Shown: piece by piece, positions 32,156-46,143 of the stretch
Layout of the letters: the number at the start of each line of letters is the position of its first letter
How positions within the stretch are numbered: position 1 is the stretch's first letter
From: Lepidurus packardi
Lineage: Eukaryota; Arthropoda; Branchiopoda; Notostraca; Triopsidae
Assembly (NCBI GenBank): GCA_023053545.1
Contig: JAKZAN010000004.1
Location: 8,928,001-8,992,000 of the forward strand
Length of the DNA stretch: 64,000 nt
Reading direction: 5' to 3'
Notes under the pieces: generated by a model
Seen by the model: the letters and a program-made list of their open reading frames with translations, nothing else
What the model was told of the DNA's origin: nothing
Database searches by the model: none
Made by a program: the position numbers and the translations under genes

Positions 32156-35100
32156 ATGGCGGACCACTTGGTAGATGGTCCCCCTAACAAACGTCCCAAG
32201 TTGACTGATGCTTTCGGAAATGCTTCGGATAATTCAGGTAAACTGTTGTGCTCAATCAACTCCTATTCTTTCTAGGACTCTCCCAGAGATTTTAGTTAAT
32301 TTAAACTGTATTTTGTTACCTTTCAGACATTCTCGGGAGTGAACTCTTTGATATTGAAAATGACTTACCGGACGAACTTATGCTTCCAAGCTCAGCGTCC
32401 AGCTCTTGGGCGTCAGATACTCCTCGTTCAATGGTCTCTTCCTTGGGGCCCGGTCCTCGGCCAACTGGTGCGCCGGGCAATATGGGCATGGGCTTACAAC
32501 CTACCCAGAATGGTTCCATGGACAACAACAGTTTGGGCGGGCTTCATCCTAACTTTGGTCCTGGGCCCAGTCAAGCCCAACAGCAGCAGCAACAACAGCA
32601 ACAAGCTTCCCAACATCAGTTGTTGCTCCAGAACAAGAACCTGATGGGCGCGATGGGCGGAGGAGGCCCGCCCAATGGTGGTAGTGGTGGTGGCAATGTG
32701 GTAACGCCCATTATGGGCACAACTAAAAGTCCGTTGGGCAACAAACTGGGCTCGCCTCCTCTGGTGGTCAAGAGCGAAGGAACAATGATGTCCTTGTCCA
32801 ACGTGATGAACGCCATGGCGTCAGTGAACAATGTAGTGAATAGTGGCGGGAACATGTCCACGCTCTCCATGGCAGGAGGAGGCGGGACTAGTAGTGGTGC
32901 TATGACCAATACTACCAACAATTTAAGCAACGTTATGAGCGTCGGAGCCCCCGGCGCCATGAGTATGGGCGTGCTTAACGTGGCTGGAATGAGTGCGATG
33001 AAGGGACCGATGCATAATGGACCCCAACAGCAGCAGCAACAGCATGGCCCACGTGGTGTCATGCTACCGCAAGCCAACAATAGTCCTTTAAGAGGGCAAA
33101 TGATGCAACAAATGGGGGCGGGTCCTGCACCGCGTTTGCAGGTACTGTGTATAACAGAAATCATTTTGTATTTCTGTTAAATTTTAAGTTGATTCAAGAC
33201 TAGAATAATTCAGGAAACCAACTAGATTGTATGATCAGATCAGTTTATTTGCGTTATAATATAGATGGATTTTTGAAAGGATTATTTTTAGTCTATTTTA
33301 AATTTTCAGATTATTTTCGGATTATTATTGAAATATTTTTATTGCGCTAATTATTTTGTATAATTTCCATGTTTTGTTGGAAACGGTGTTTTAATTTTTG
33401 TTAATTAATTGAGGGTCCCTTGTCGTGAGAATAGCTGTCATTTCTTCAAGTTCTAAGATCTAAATTTTTCTAAAATTGCATACTTACATACGTGGGTTTT
33501 CCATTTTCTATAAACAATATTCCTCATTGGTTTCCCATTATTTACAATGAATAAATTTTCTATGCTTATTTTTTTTCTTTATTCTAATTTTTTAAACATG
33601 TTTTCTTTGAAAGTTGCATGAGATATTATAGAAAATAATTAAGAAACACTAAAAAAATTTCAACTACTTTTCTTATTAAGTGATTCAAAAATTAATTATA
33701 CCTTTGAAGTTTTCGGGCTTTTAGTTTTTGAAGATCATTTTTAGTTTTTAGAATTTTTTGGTTTAATTTATGAATTGTTTTAGAATAAATCTTAAAGCTT
33801 TAATTTGTAAAGAGCTGTGTGGCAAGGATTTTGTGGAGCTTTCTGTAATTTTGTTTATGTTTGTTTCCTAGAACCCGAATATGGGAGGAGCCATGAATAT
33901 TGGTGGGTCTCCTTATCCTTTCAATAACATGGGCAACAATATGATGAGCATGGGTCCAGGAGGAGGAGGAGGTCCCAGAGGCGCTCCTATGCAACAGATT
34001 CCTCTCCAACGCTTTCCCAGTCATGCCAATGAAGCTGCTGCCCTCCAACAACAACAGCAACAACAGCAGCAGCAGCAACAACAACAAAGAGCTCAGCTTA
34101 TGGCAGGCGGGACAGTTTTGGGCGCCAATATGGGAGCAAATCAGCCACCTGGACCTGGCGTACTTCAACAGCAGCAACAACAACCACAGCAGCAACAACC
34201 TCAACCAGGGCTTCATAATAACGCAATGATGCCGATGGTGGGCGGAGCAAGTGGCTCAGCAGGTCCCTCAGCACCGGGTCAAGGTCCAGGCCCCACTGCA
34301 GCTGATCCTGAGAAAAGGAAGCTCATCCAACAGCAGTTGGTGTTGCTCCTGCATGCACATAAATGCCAACGAAGGGAGAACCAAGCGAATGGCGAGGTAC
34401 CAATACGGTTTTTTGCTTAAGAAAGTGGACTCAAAATATGCCAGATTAACTTTGAGAGACTAATTTGAGCTTCTTTACATCCGATTTTAGTGTACCTTAC
34501 CGCATTGCCGGACGATGAAGAACGTGTTGAACCATATGACCACTTGTCAAGCGGGAAAGGCATGCCCCGTCCCCCATTGCTCTTCCTCGCGCCAGATTAT
34601 CGCCCATTGGAAGAACTGCAATCGTTCGGATTGCCCCGTCTGTCTGCCTTTAAAGCAAGCTGATCGAAACCGCAACAACCCCAATGGTAACCTCTTTTAG
34701 TACAACCCAAAATTTATCGCGTTTTAATTTCAGCTCTTGAAAGAATCTTGAAAGATTTTGCGTACTTGGGTAAATATTAAAGACTTGGATCTGTTTTTGT
34801 AGGAAATCCTGGTTCGGTGAATCCACAGGCGAGTCCTACCACGAACGATATGGCGAATTTGGCTGGTTTAGCGTGTGGTCCTTCCCAAAACTCGAATTCC
34901 CTCAACTCCGGCAACGCGAATGCCCTAAGCCAGCAGCAGCAACAAGTGGCTCCCAATAGCCATTTGGTGAGTCAAGGACCCCATTCTGGGCCTATGGCTG
35001 GTGCTGGCGGAAATCCACCACCGCCTTTTCCTTTAGGAGGACCAGGAGGTCTGTTGCAGAATCGCTCCAGAGGCCCCGCCCCTCCCCAACCCTCCCAGCA

Positions 35101-38100
35101 GCAGCAACAAACCGTTAATGGACCCATGATGGGACCAGATAACAGCGGCTTTGCGAGAAGAATGCCAGGACCTCCTGGCAACTGCCAAGGCCAAGCTGGC
35201 TCCATGGCGCAGGCGCAGTTGGCCGCCAATGCAGCTGCCAATGCGGCGAGTCAACAGCAGCAACAACAGCAGCAACAAGCCCCAATCCCGCAGCAACAAC
35301 AGCAGCCTTCACCAGTAGGAGGAGCCAATATGGTGGCTTTTGGGGACGGTCAAGCCGCCTTAGCTTCTGTGGTAAGTCTTGCAGTAGCTTTTGGGGGGGT
35401 GGGGGGGGTGTCTGGGATATGTTTTATGGCCTTTGTCACACTTCTCCTGTAGTGTTTCTCTTTGGTTTCGTGGTTTGGGATAAGTTTCTATTTTTCTTAA
35501 AATGGAGTGACACTAAAAAGCGTAATTTTAATTTGTGTATTTTTTTTTTGTCTGGCGTTTAAAAAAGGACAAAGAAGCCCCAGAAGCTCTTCACACGGTA
35601 CTTTCCGGTGTTATCCTGTTTTAATTTTCCTGTCTTAATTTATTTATTTCCGTACAAAAAAAGAATCATTTTAGTTCTTTTGGATTTCACTTTTTTTACC
35701 GTAATTTAAGTGTTTTTTTTTTTCCTAAGGAGTACTTTCAACGTTGCAAAAGAGCTTGACGCATGATTTCTATTTTTTATTTATTTATTTTTTTTTGTTA
35801 GTCGTAGGAGATTATTAAGTGTGCGGCTTTCTTGGGGGAATGATCTGCTTTATGTCAGCTTTCCAGGCATTTTTTTTTCCCTTTTGTTGAGGTTATTTTT
35901 TGTTGTATTTTTTTGGTTTGACTTTCAAACTTTCGGTGGCTAGGAAAATGTTTGGCTGGGATCGTTAGGATAGAAAGGAGGTAATTAAAGAAGATGGCTA
36001 ATGAATGTTGTTTTCTTTGTTGTGTTTCTTTTGTTAGTGCGGAACTGGGCCTGTCCAATTACCTGGTGGTTTGCAACCCAGTCAAGTGACGGCAGACCCC
36101 GTCCAAGGAACCAAAGAATGGCATCAATCTGTCTCTCCGGACCTCAGGAATCATCTCGTCCAAAAGCTGTACGTGTTAAGGATTATTTTTTTGCCAATGG
36201 CTACTTTTAATTTTGGGGGAATTTTGGATTAATCTGTATGTTTTATTTGTCTAGAGTGCAAGCAATCTTCCCCACGCCCAATCGAGAAGCGATGCTAGAC
36301 CGGCGAATGCACAATTTAGTAGCTTATGCACGGAAAGTGGAAGGAGACATGTACCGAGCTGCAAATTCGAGGGTAATTTATTGAACTTGAAGCTCAAAAT
36401 GGAGGACGATTTCAAGTGGAAGAAGGAAACTAAATGTCGTTTTTCGTGGCTTCTGGCGATTTTGTAGTCGGAATACTACCATCTACTAGCAGAAAAGATC
36501 TATAAGATCCAGAAGGAGCTGGACGAGAAGAGACAGAAGCGGAAAGAACAAGCGATTCTGCAGCAACAGCAGCAAGATCCTACCACGCCAATCAGCAGCA
36601 ATGTTCCTGCACCCAACAATCCTTTAGCAGCCCCTCTTCCACAACAGCAACCTCCGCAGCCAGGAATGGGTGGTGCTAGACTGCCTAACATGATGTCCAC
36701 GCCCATTTCTGGTCCTCGAGGCCCTGGAGTGCCTCTCATGAACCAAAACGCCATGATGCGAGGTCCTTCTCCTGGTAAAACACTCGTCTTTTCTATAATA
36801 CTATCGAAAAAAAGTCAAAGCACACTAGTTAGTCCAAAACATAAATAATTAAGTTAGCAATAAAAAATGGGGAAAAGTTATAAATATAATTTGAAAAGAA
36901 AAAACAGTAATGCACTGCGGAGGGTTTTTAAAGACCTGTTTTTTTAATTAGGAATGGGAATGGGACCCAGTATGGGCAACAATATGATGGGAGGCATGGG
37001 CGGAGCTACCGGACAGCCTCGATTACCTTTACCGCAGCAAGTACGACCGGAAATGTCCGGTCCCCCCAACCAAACGGTGCCCTTACCAGGCCTCTCGCCT
37101 TATTCAGTCGGTAATCCCTTGAGCGCAGGCGCCATGGTAGTCAACTCCCCTTTCCCGAGTCCCAATCTGAACCAACAGCAGCAGCAGCTGAATGACATGC
37201 TCAAATCCCAACAGCAACAAACCCATCCTTCCCACGGCCAGCAACAGCAGCAGCAGCAAACTCCCCAGCAACAGCCTGGCAACTTAATGCACCGGAATCA
37301 AGGCCCACTTCCACCTTACTCCATGTCCCAGCAACAGCAAACCAACCCCACTCAACAGCAACCCCAATACATGAATGCCTTAATGCGCCAGCAACACGTC
37401 CAACACCAGCAGCAGCAACAGCAGCACAATATGGGCATGGGCAACGATCTCATGGACCGAATGACGCCCAATGGATCTATGATGAACTCCTCCCATATGG
37501 GACAACAACCTCCGCAGCAACAGCAGACAAATAAAGGATCTGGTGAGCTGCATAGCATGCTGGCCAACACTCCATCATCTGATATGCCTCCGTCTCTGTC
37601 TCACCATTCTCAACAGGTTTGTTTTGAATATTTATTTGTCAAATTTGTGCTGTATTTATTTTCGATTGTTTATGAGGAAACTAATACCGACTCTTTGTTT
37701 GCCTTTTTAATAGAATGGGACGAGTACACCAACGATGGGCAATGAATTCCATGAGCTGAAACAGGAAATGAAGCAGGAGTCGTCTTTAAGCATGGGATAT
37801 GGCATTAAAAGGGAAGAAGATGACAGTTTGGAAGGAGTGGGTGGAGATAACTCCTCCCAAGATTACAATTCAGGCTTCTTGACGCCGTCGACCAATACCA
37901 ATGCTGGGAAATCCATGTACATGTCTGGGGACGCTGCCGCAGATAGCATGGACATGAAAACGGAGGATTGCAAAAGCGAAATCAAGACGGAACCTATGGA
38001 TGACATGCCTTGCCATTCTAGTAGCAGCAACCACGCGCCCGAGACGCATGTGAAAGAAGAGCCTCAGGGAACTTCCGTCAAAGAAGAACCGGTTTCACCC

Positions 38101-41100
38101 ATGTCGAGTGCAGGAGAAAACAGCAGCAGTGCCACGACGACTTCCACTGCTGATATCAAGCCGACTATGAAGAGCGAGGCAGTGGCGTCGACGCCTGCGG
38201 GACACTTTGGCAGCTCCTTGTCGGTCCCGTACATGCCCAGGCCGAGGAGCGCCATAGCAGCAGCGAGCGCTTTAGCTGCCAGTAATCATAGCAACGTGTC
38301 GGCAGGATCCGGAGCAGGGAAAGTCGTGTTCACGCCAGATGAACTCCGACAAGCGCTTATGTCGACCTTGGAGAAGCTTTACCGGCTGGATCCCGAATCG
38401 TTGCCCTTCCGCGAACCGGTGGATCCCCAGAAATTGGGCATTCCAGACTATTTCGATATCATCAAGAAGCCCATGGATCTCTCGACCATCAAGCGGAAGC
38501 TGGACACTGGCCAATACAAAGATCCCTGGGAGTACTGCGATGATGTCTGGCTCATGTTCGATAACGCTTGGGTCTATAATCGGAAAACATCGCGAGTTTA
38601 CCGCTGTTGCACCAAGGTATGTTTTTTCCCTACTTTCATTTAATAAGGATTGGAAGTTTTTTTTTTTTTTTAAAAAGTCTTGTTAAGTAGTTCGGATTTT
38701 TTCATTTATGGCTTAACTATGTATCCTTTAAATTACTTACTAGTTATCTTAAGAGTGCTTTTTTAAACTCCATTTTAGTTAAACTGTAATTTCTTGTTAG
38801 TTAATAGATTCTAAAAATCTTTAAGGTTTTTTTCTTTTTTTTTTAATTCTCATTACCTTAGGTGATGGAATTTTTTAATGACTCCGGGAATTCTTCAGAT
38901 TTTCTATTAATCTTAGCTGTTTAATGACCTTATTTTGAATTTTTTGGAGTTGGAAACTAAATATTCTGTAATTTTTTTCGATTAAAACAGTTGTCGGAAA
39001 TATTTGAGCAAGAAATTGATCCTGTGATGCAATCCTTGGGATATTGCTGTGGCCGAAAGTATACTTTTAACCCACAAGTGCTTTGCTGTTACGGCAAGCA
39101 GCTTTGTTCCATCCCTCGTGATGCCAAGTACTGGTGCTACCACCGATACACGTACTGCCAAAAGTGCTTCAGCGAAATACCGGGCGATACCGTGACCTTG
39201 GGAGATGAACCTGGCCAACCCACCACGTAAATAGCTCTTCTTTTGTCCTTCTCTTCTTACTTCTTCCTCCTTTTTTACATCTTTTACGTATTTAAAGAAG
39301 TTAATACCAAGGCTTAATCAAATGGTTCTTGTTTCTCTCCCCGAATAGGACGATTCGCAAAGACCAATTTATGGAATTGAAAAACGATGCCTTGGACTTG
39401 GAGCCGTTTGTGGATTGCATGGAATGTGGCCGAAAACTGCACCAGATCTGCGTCCTCCATATGGACTGCATCTGGCCCAACGGTTTTACCTGTGATAATT
39501 GCCTCAAGGGACGGGGCGACAAGAGAAAAGACAACAAATTTGTAGCCAAACGTCTCCAGCCGACCAAACTTGGCACTTACATCGAAACCCGAGTCAACAA
39601 TTACCTGAAAAAGAAGGAAGCAGGCGCTGGAGACGTCATCGTTCGCGTCGTGGCATCCTCCGAAAAGATTACCGAAGTCAAATCTGGGATGAAGACCAAG
39701 TAAAATCCTTTCTCTTTCTACCGAATTTCAATCAAATAGTCGGTTTTATCGCATTGTTTTATTCGAGTCATCATCTCTTTTTTAACTTAAATAATTAAAA
39801 GTCCCTCAGTTTTAACTCACATACATGCTTTCCCGTTTTCAGAATGATTTGTATTTAAAATAACTACTTTTACTGAAATAGTTTCTCTCATTTTTTTTAC
39901 AATAATAATCAATTATATTTTCTGATAGGTTCGTGGACACGGGAGAGATGCCGGAAGTCTATCCTTACCGCGCCAAAGCCTTGTTTGCGTTCGAAGAGAT
40001 TGACGGAACGGATGTCTGCTTCTTTGGCATGCACGTCCAAGAATACGGATCGGATGCGCCTCAACCCAACTCACGGCGCGTTTACCTGGCTTATTTAGAC
40101 TCGGTTCACTTCTTCCGACCCAAACAATTTCGAACGGCCGTTTACCACGAGATCCTCCTCGCCTACTTAGACTACGTCAAGCAACTTGGCTACTGCATGG
40201 CCCATATTTGGGCGTGTCCACCCTCTGAGGGTGACGATTACATTTTCCACTGCCATCCACCCGAGCAGAAGATCCCCAAGCCCAAACGCTTGCAAGAGTG
40301 GTACAAGAAAATGCTGGATCGGGGCATTATCGAAAGGATCGTCTTGGATTACAAGGACATCCTCAAACAAGCCATGGAAGACAACTTGACCTCTGCGGCG
40401 GAATTGCCTTACTTTGAAGGGGATTTCTGGCCGAACGTCCTCGAAGAAGCGATTAAGGAGCTGGATCAAGAAGAGGAAGAGAAACGGAAGCAGGAAGCAG
40501 CCGCTGAAGCTGCTGCAGCGGCCGCAGCAGCTGCTTCCACCGAAGAAACCGAGGTTGGTCTGGACGGCAAGAAAAAGGGCCAGAAAAAGGCGAAGAAATC
40601 CAGCAAAGCCAAAGCTAATCAACGGAAGAACAACAAAAAATCCAATGCGCCCCAAACCGGCAACGATTTGTCCGCTAAAATCTTTGCCACCATGGAAAAA
40701 CACAAAGAAGTCTTCTTTGTCATCAGATTACACTCGGCGCAGTCCGCAGCGAGTCTCGGACCAGTCCTCGATCCCGATCCGTACATCGCCTGCGATATCA
40801 TGGACGGACGAGACGCGTTCTTGACCCTCGCCCGAGACAAACACTTTGAATTTTCCTCCTTGAGAAGAGCCAAGTACTCCAGCATGGCCATGCTCTACGA
40901 GCTCCACAACCAAGGCAACGATCGGTTTGTCTATACCTGCAATAACTGTAAAGCGCATGTGGAGACGCGGTACCATTGCACGTGTTGCGATGATTTCGAT
41001 CTTTGCGTACCGTGCTACGAAAAAGACGGACATCCGCATAAAATGGAGCGGTTGGGCTTTGATTTGGACGACGGATCGTCACCATCTGACAGCAAACAGA

Positions 41101-43104
41101 CGAATCCTCAAGAGGCGAGAAAGTTGTCGATCCAGCGCTGCATTCAGAGCTTAGTCCATGCCTGCCAGTGTCGAGATGCTAATTGTAGACTCCCCAGCTG
41201 CCAGAAGATGAAGAGGGTGGTCACCCATACACGCTCTTGCAAGAGGAAAACCAATGGAGGATGCCCTATTTGCAAGCAACTCATCGCCTTATGTTGTTAC
41301 CACGCCAAACACTGTCAGGTAGTGGCTTTGGATTGTCTTTGCGAGGATTTTAATGGGGTTTGGTCCATTTTTTGATTTTAGGAAACCAAGTGTCCTGTAC
41401 CGTTCTGTCCTAATATCAAGCAGAAGTTGAGACAGCAACAGTTACAACAGAGATTGCAGCAAGCGCAACTCATGCGAAGAAGAATGGCAGCCATGTCCAC
41501 TATGGGAACTCGAGCGCCTGGACCTGGGACGCCTGGAGGCAGTTTAGGAGGGCCTGGTGGCATGGGAGGGGGACCAGGATCACCTTTAGATAACACCTCG
41601 CCTTCGGAATTACTGCCCATTGCCCATCAACCAGGCGTAGGCATGAAACCTGCCACCCAAACTCCCCCTGCCAACGTCTTACAAGTCGTCAAACAGGTAT
41701 GAAAACGTTAATTTCTTAGATGTTGTTTGATTTCTTTGTTCTCCTAGCGAAACTTTTATTTAGCGTATCGTTTTAGTTGGCATTATTGTTAATTAAACCT
41801 AGTATAGTCTCGTTATCAAATTGTTGAACATTTTGGAGATTTGTGGTCAATATTTGTCAACTTATTTGCAACTTTGCAACTTATTGCAACTTTTACACGC
41901 CTAATTTATAACCAAAATCTTACGGTACGAAATCCTTGTAGGTGCATTTGACTTATGTTTGCATTTTGTCATCAGATGCTATCTTTTTCTATTTTGGTAT
42001 TAGGATGTTTGCTTTAAACCTGATTTACTTATAGGATATTCTAATAACGAGAGTTTGGATTCAAATTAACATTGTTTTGTAATGAAAAAGGTGCAAGAAG
42101 AAGCGGCGAGACAGCAAGTGCCACAGTCCTTTGGAAAAGGCGGCATGAACATGATGAGTATAGGGAGCGTAGCTGGACCCGGAAACCCGAACATGGGCAA
42201 TATGCCCCCGCCACAAATGCCCCAAATTGGCATGCAGCGACAACCTATCGGCGTCGTGAACACTATGATGGGCATGTCTTCACCGGGCGTGGGCAATCCA
42301 CAAGCCGGGGGAGTTGGACTCGGTCCAGGTGGCGGAATGAACCAAATGATGGGCAATATTGGCATGGGCAACCCGGGTGGACAAGGCAATCCGCGTGTTC
42401 TACCCGGCATGGATCAGTGGGGCAACCGCTTCGCCGCGCCCGGAGGAGGAGGAGGAGGCGTGACCATGTGCCAGCCAAACAACCCCGGCCTCCGCCAACC
42501 GGCTCCGGGTCCTCAGAATGCCATGCTTGTGGGCAGAAATCCCATGCCCATGCAGCCCAACTTGGTACCGAGCAACGAACACCCTAATCAAGCTGGAGTA
42601 GGCGTGGCACCAGGACAAGTACCTTCTGCTTCCGCGGCAGCCGGAGCAGCTGGCGGTATCCAACGACCACTCCCTCAAGCCTTACAGCAATTACTGCAAA
42701 CGTTGAAATCACCCACGACACCCCAGCAGCAACAGCAAGTTCTGTCGATCCTGAAAAGCAATCCGCAGCTCATGGCCGCCTTCATCAAACAGCGAGCGTT
42801 GCTCCAACAAGGACAATCGGGCACCGCCGGAGGAGCTCCTGGTCAAGTCCCCGGAAATCCTCAGCAACAGCAGCAACAAGGTCAGCAACAACAACAACAA
42901 CAGCAGCAGCAGCAACAACAGCAGCAGCAGCAAAATCCGATGGGCATGCCGGGGCAGAATATGGGCGGGGCTATGATGGCTCCCATGAACATGATGCCAA
43001 ATCAGGGCAACCAAGGCGGAGGAGGAGGGACGCCTGGCCAAGCGATGAACAACCAGCAGCAGCAACAATGGTTTCGGACGCAGCAAATGATGGCCATGCA
43101 GCGT

Positions 43105-43135
<31 letters not shown>

Positions 43136-43815
43136 AGCAAGGATTCCAGCAACCTCAAGTCCCGCCTTACAACCAGCGACCCAGACAGCCGCATAACATG
43201 TATAACCCTCAGCAGCAGCAACAATCGCAGCAGCAAGGCAACCCAGGCGGACAGTTTGTCTCAGCGGACCAGTTTAACCCGGCGGCGCAGTCCCCACAGA
43301 TGCAGCAGCTCCTCCAGCAGCAGCAACAGCAAATGAAGCACACACCCCCTCCCATGTCACCCAGTCAACAAGTCATGATGGGGGGACATGTCCAGCCGAA
43401 TGTGTCGCCGCAACATAACCTCATGCACACGGTGAGGTCACCGCCACCGACATCCTTACCTCAAACCGTGCGGTCACCCCAACCAAACCCTTCGCCACGC
43501 CCCGGAATGGGCGTGCCGGGCTTGTCGCCTTCGCCCCGCCCTCCTGCTCCTTCGCCACGGAGTCAGAGTACCGGGCCACCCCCCAATATGGGTCAACCCA
43601 CCGCGCCGTCACCCCACCACCCACCTTCCCAGTCCCCGAGACCGGGAGCGAGCATGGACCCAGGGGAGATGCTGCTTCATTCGAACGTGAATCAACTCCT
43701 CACGAACCAATTAGGCAACGCGGGACAACAAACAGTTACCATGGGCGGAGATCATGACGGGGGAGCACCTTTAACCCCCCAGGATCAACTGTCCAAGTTT
43801 GTTGAGACCTTATGA
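32156..43815 (+). CDS. CREBBP: CBP/p300 histone acetyltransferase coactivator (nejire-like, 2775 aa)
   Basis: A nuclear lysine acetyltransferase that links transcription factors to chromatin. Fifteen exons join in frame: 32156-32237, 32327-33141, 33872-34396, 34491-34686, 34803-35371, 36038-36168, 36255-36372, 36468-36774, 36952-37616, 37714-38616, 38991-39226, 39349-39699, 39929-41318, 41382-41696 and 42091-43815. Domains: TAZ1 about 444-531, KIX about 751-835, bromodomain about 1340-1450, RING/PHD about 1460-1590, and HAT about 1590-1950 with [20 protein letters not shown] and [10 protein letters not shown] (the conserved catalytic Trp and Tyr segments). ZZ follows at about 1965-2010, TAZ2 at about 2029-2120, and the nuclear-coactivator-binding helix bundle at about 2390-2440 ([20 protein letters not shown]). 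Linkers are Gln/Gly/Met/Pro-rich with several poly-Q runs. An Ala-rich autoregulatory loop precedes a Lys-rich stretch in the HAT domain. Compared with human, TAZ1 lacks about three residues at the exon 3/4 junction. Confidence 0.97.
42901..42945 (+). repeat. Poly-Gln (CAG/CAA) tract in CBP exon 15
   Basis: An uninterrupted run of Gln codons, mixing CAG and CAA, starts near 42882 and is the longest of several in the gene. Others lie near 34048, 43108 and 37152. Mixed codons make slippage less likely than in a pure CAG tract. Confidence 0.8.
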
Positions 43816-45535
43816 AAGTGACTTTTTTTTTTTGTTCGAATGGAAGATAAACTCCGGAGCGTTCTTTTTTTTTAAGAAAAAAAAAGTAAAAAAAGAAAAC
43901 AGTATTAAATCATCCCCCCTTCCCTTTCCTTTTTTATAACAAGATATGGTGAGCAAATGAACGAAAATGAAAGAATCCACGAATTGGGGAGAGATCTCAT
44001 TGGAGTCGGGGAATTTTTTTTTTTATTTTTTCAAAAAAAGAAAACAAAAAAACTGAACGTCATCCCCGGATGCCCGCCCCCCTCAAATGGCAGCTTGCGA
44101 TTAGTAGGCGTGATGATTTTTTTGCGGGAAGTTGGCGGCAATTTTCTATAGTTTATTTTGTTTTAACACTGTTAATGGTGTGAGTGGGCGTGTTCTCAGT
44201 GGAAATTGTGTGAAAAAAAGCTCGCTTCCAAAGAACTTTTATGACGAGAAAGACTTGCTTTTGAGATTTCTGATCCGTAAACACAAAAGAAAGAATAAAG
44301 AGGGAGAAAGACAACGTATGAAATTACGCCAAAAATCACATTCCAAGTTAAAGACGGATTTACACAAATAAAAACAGGAATTGGCGAAAAGAAGAGAATG
44401 GGACATTCTTTCTTTTCACTTTTTCCAACGGTGCTCAAGTCCTTTGGTTTTCTTTTCTGCTGTTGGGAGGAAAACGAAAGGATTTGTGCCAACAGAGAGA
44501 TAACTTGGGATTGGACCAGAATATTGCGGGAATGTAATAGCAGTAAAATAAGAAAAAATTACCTTGGATTGACCTTTTTGACGCCTGGGTTAGAAAAGTT
44601 GATGACGAAGAGACAGCGAATTTTTTGGAGCGGAATTTGCCGTGCTCAATGTACAGTGTATAGAAATTTTTCTCCCTGCGAAATTTTTTGCAAGACTTCT
44701 GAGAAGGACTTGCAATGAAAACCAGGGGAAACGTTAAAGACAATAGGCGGAAGGTTCATTTTTTGTGAAACGATTTATTTGGGGGGAAAAGGGAGACGAA
44801 GAAGCTGTTCCTATAAACTATTTTGAAGACAAATGGAAAAACACTCGCCACCAATAAATGAAAGTGAAAAGAACAGCTGAGATTTGTAATTAAAACCAGC
44901 CGTTTCGGTCACCCCCTCCCCAGCCCCAAACTTTCGTATACTTTTGTGTCGATGACTTTTTTTTTTTACTATTTATATTATTTTTTTCAAATAAAAAAAC
45001 ACCACGTTATTGTGTCCTACCCCTCCTGTTACCAACGCCAGCAACTTGTGTTGATTTTTTGAATTTTTTGTTGGGTACGACAGTTGAATCAAAAGCGTGG
45101 TCATCTGATGCTAATTTTTACAGTTCAAATGAATCTTTTCTGGAAGACTGGGAAAAGAGAAAAGTGTTGATTTTTTAAAACAAAAGATAAGAAAAAGGGG
45201 GTTTAAAAACTGTACAAAGAGAAAAAATAACGTGTTTTTGTTTCTTTTTTGCTGATGATGATAAATGATAATGCGTCCGAGTTATTTATCCCCAAGTCGA
45301 AATAGCTAAAATCTCATGGTGTTGGTCATGTGCATGAGTTTTGTGAATAGAAAAAACGAAGACAAGACAAAGACATCTGGAGATTAGCCAAGTCGGGGGT
45401 TGAATGTGTACTACTAGTATAGAGACAAATTGTGAGAAAAATATTGAAAAAAATGAGAAAGAGAGAGGAAGTCCTGACTGAAAAAATCTGCGATTTTTCT
45501 ATGTACAAGGGTTTATGCAGGACATTGTAAATAAA
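43816..45535 (+). other. CBP 3' UTR and polyadenylation region
   Basis: The CBP stop codon at 43813-43815 is followed by T- and A-rich sequence without coding features. AATAAA signals are at several points, the most distal plausible one at 45530-45535. The opposite-strand TOMM5 gene begins its stop codon at 45919, so the two genes converge. The length of the UTR is inferred. Confidence 0.5.
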
Positions 45536-45918
45536 TTGTTACCATTTCAAATTTAAACCATGCTTTGAACTTTTACTTCAGCTTTCAGTACTTTAATTGC
45601 TCGTTTGAATTTTATTGATAATTTAATTGTGTATTATTTAATTCTTAATTTTATCATATTTTTTATTTTAATAGTGTTATATTTCATTACTTCATTTTAG
45701 TTTATTTAATTATGTAGCTCTTCCTTGTTCAATTTCTTATTTTGCTTAGTTGTTATTATAAGTATCTTTCGTAATTAGCATTTCTAGTTTTGGGGCTACA
45801 TTTTAAATATATAGTCCTTTTTAAGTGACTACTGTATTTATTACAAAGTTCTCTCGGTACACTCCAGTGACTTTATTTTTAACTCCATTCCTTTGATTGG
45901 TGGAAATACCAATAGCTT

Positions 45919-46143
45919 CTAGCCGGCCAGATGGGATAAGATATTTGGAGCTAGAAATAGACCATGACGATTTAATATGAAGAACATTAGACAACAGGAT
46001 ATATCATAGAACTTACTGACTCTAATGAGGGCAACTATAGCAAAAAATGTGGCAAAGGTGGCTACTGCTTCGTTCCTGGCTATTCTGTACTCATCATCAG
46101 GGTCAACTTTGGGGTTTTCGCCTTGGGGAGTGATCCTTATCAT
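45919..46143 (-). CDS. TOMM5: TOMM5-like small subunit of the mitochondrial TOM complex (52 aa)
   Basis: TOMM5 is a tail-anchored small subunit that stabilises the outer-membrane import pore around TOM40. Coding exons are 46143-46017 and 45950-45919, split within a Thr codon. The spliced product reads PKVDPDDE, then a helix with FATFFAIVALIRVTP, and ends NILSHLAG. Human TOMM5 (51 residues) has the same order of an Asp/Glu-rich start, a single membrane segment, and LLRVTPFIL near the end. The 66-base intron has GTAAGT and TTTCTAG ends. It is a multiple of three without a stop, so unspliced RNA would still encode a 74-residue protein. The gene is so short that annotation pipelines may miss it. 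Confidence 0.85.
   Translation of the reverse strand: MIRITPQGENPKVDPDDEYRIARNEAVATFATFFAIVALIRVSKFYDISCCLMFFILNRHGLFLAPNILSHLAG

Noticed and set aside
33800-34216. Poly-Leu minus-strand frame opposite CBP exon 3
   Set aside because: Antisense of the poly-Gln tract of CBP.
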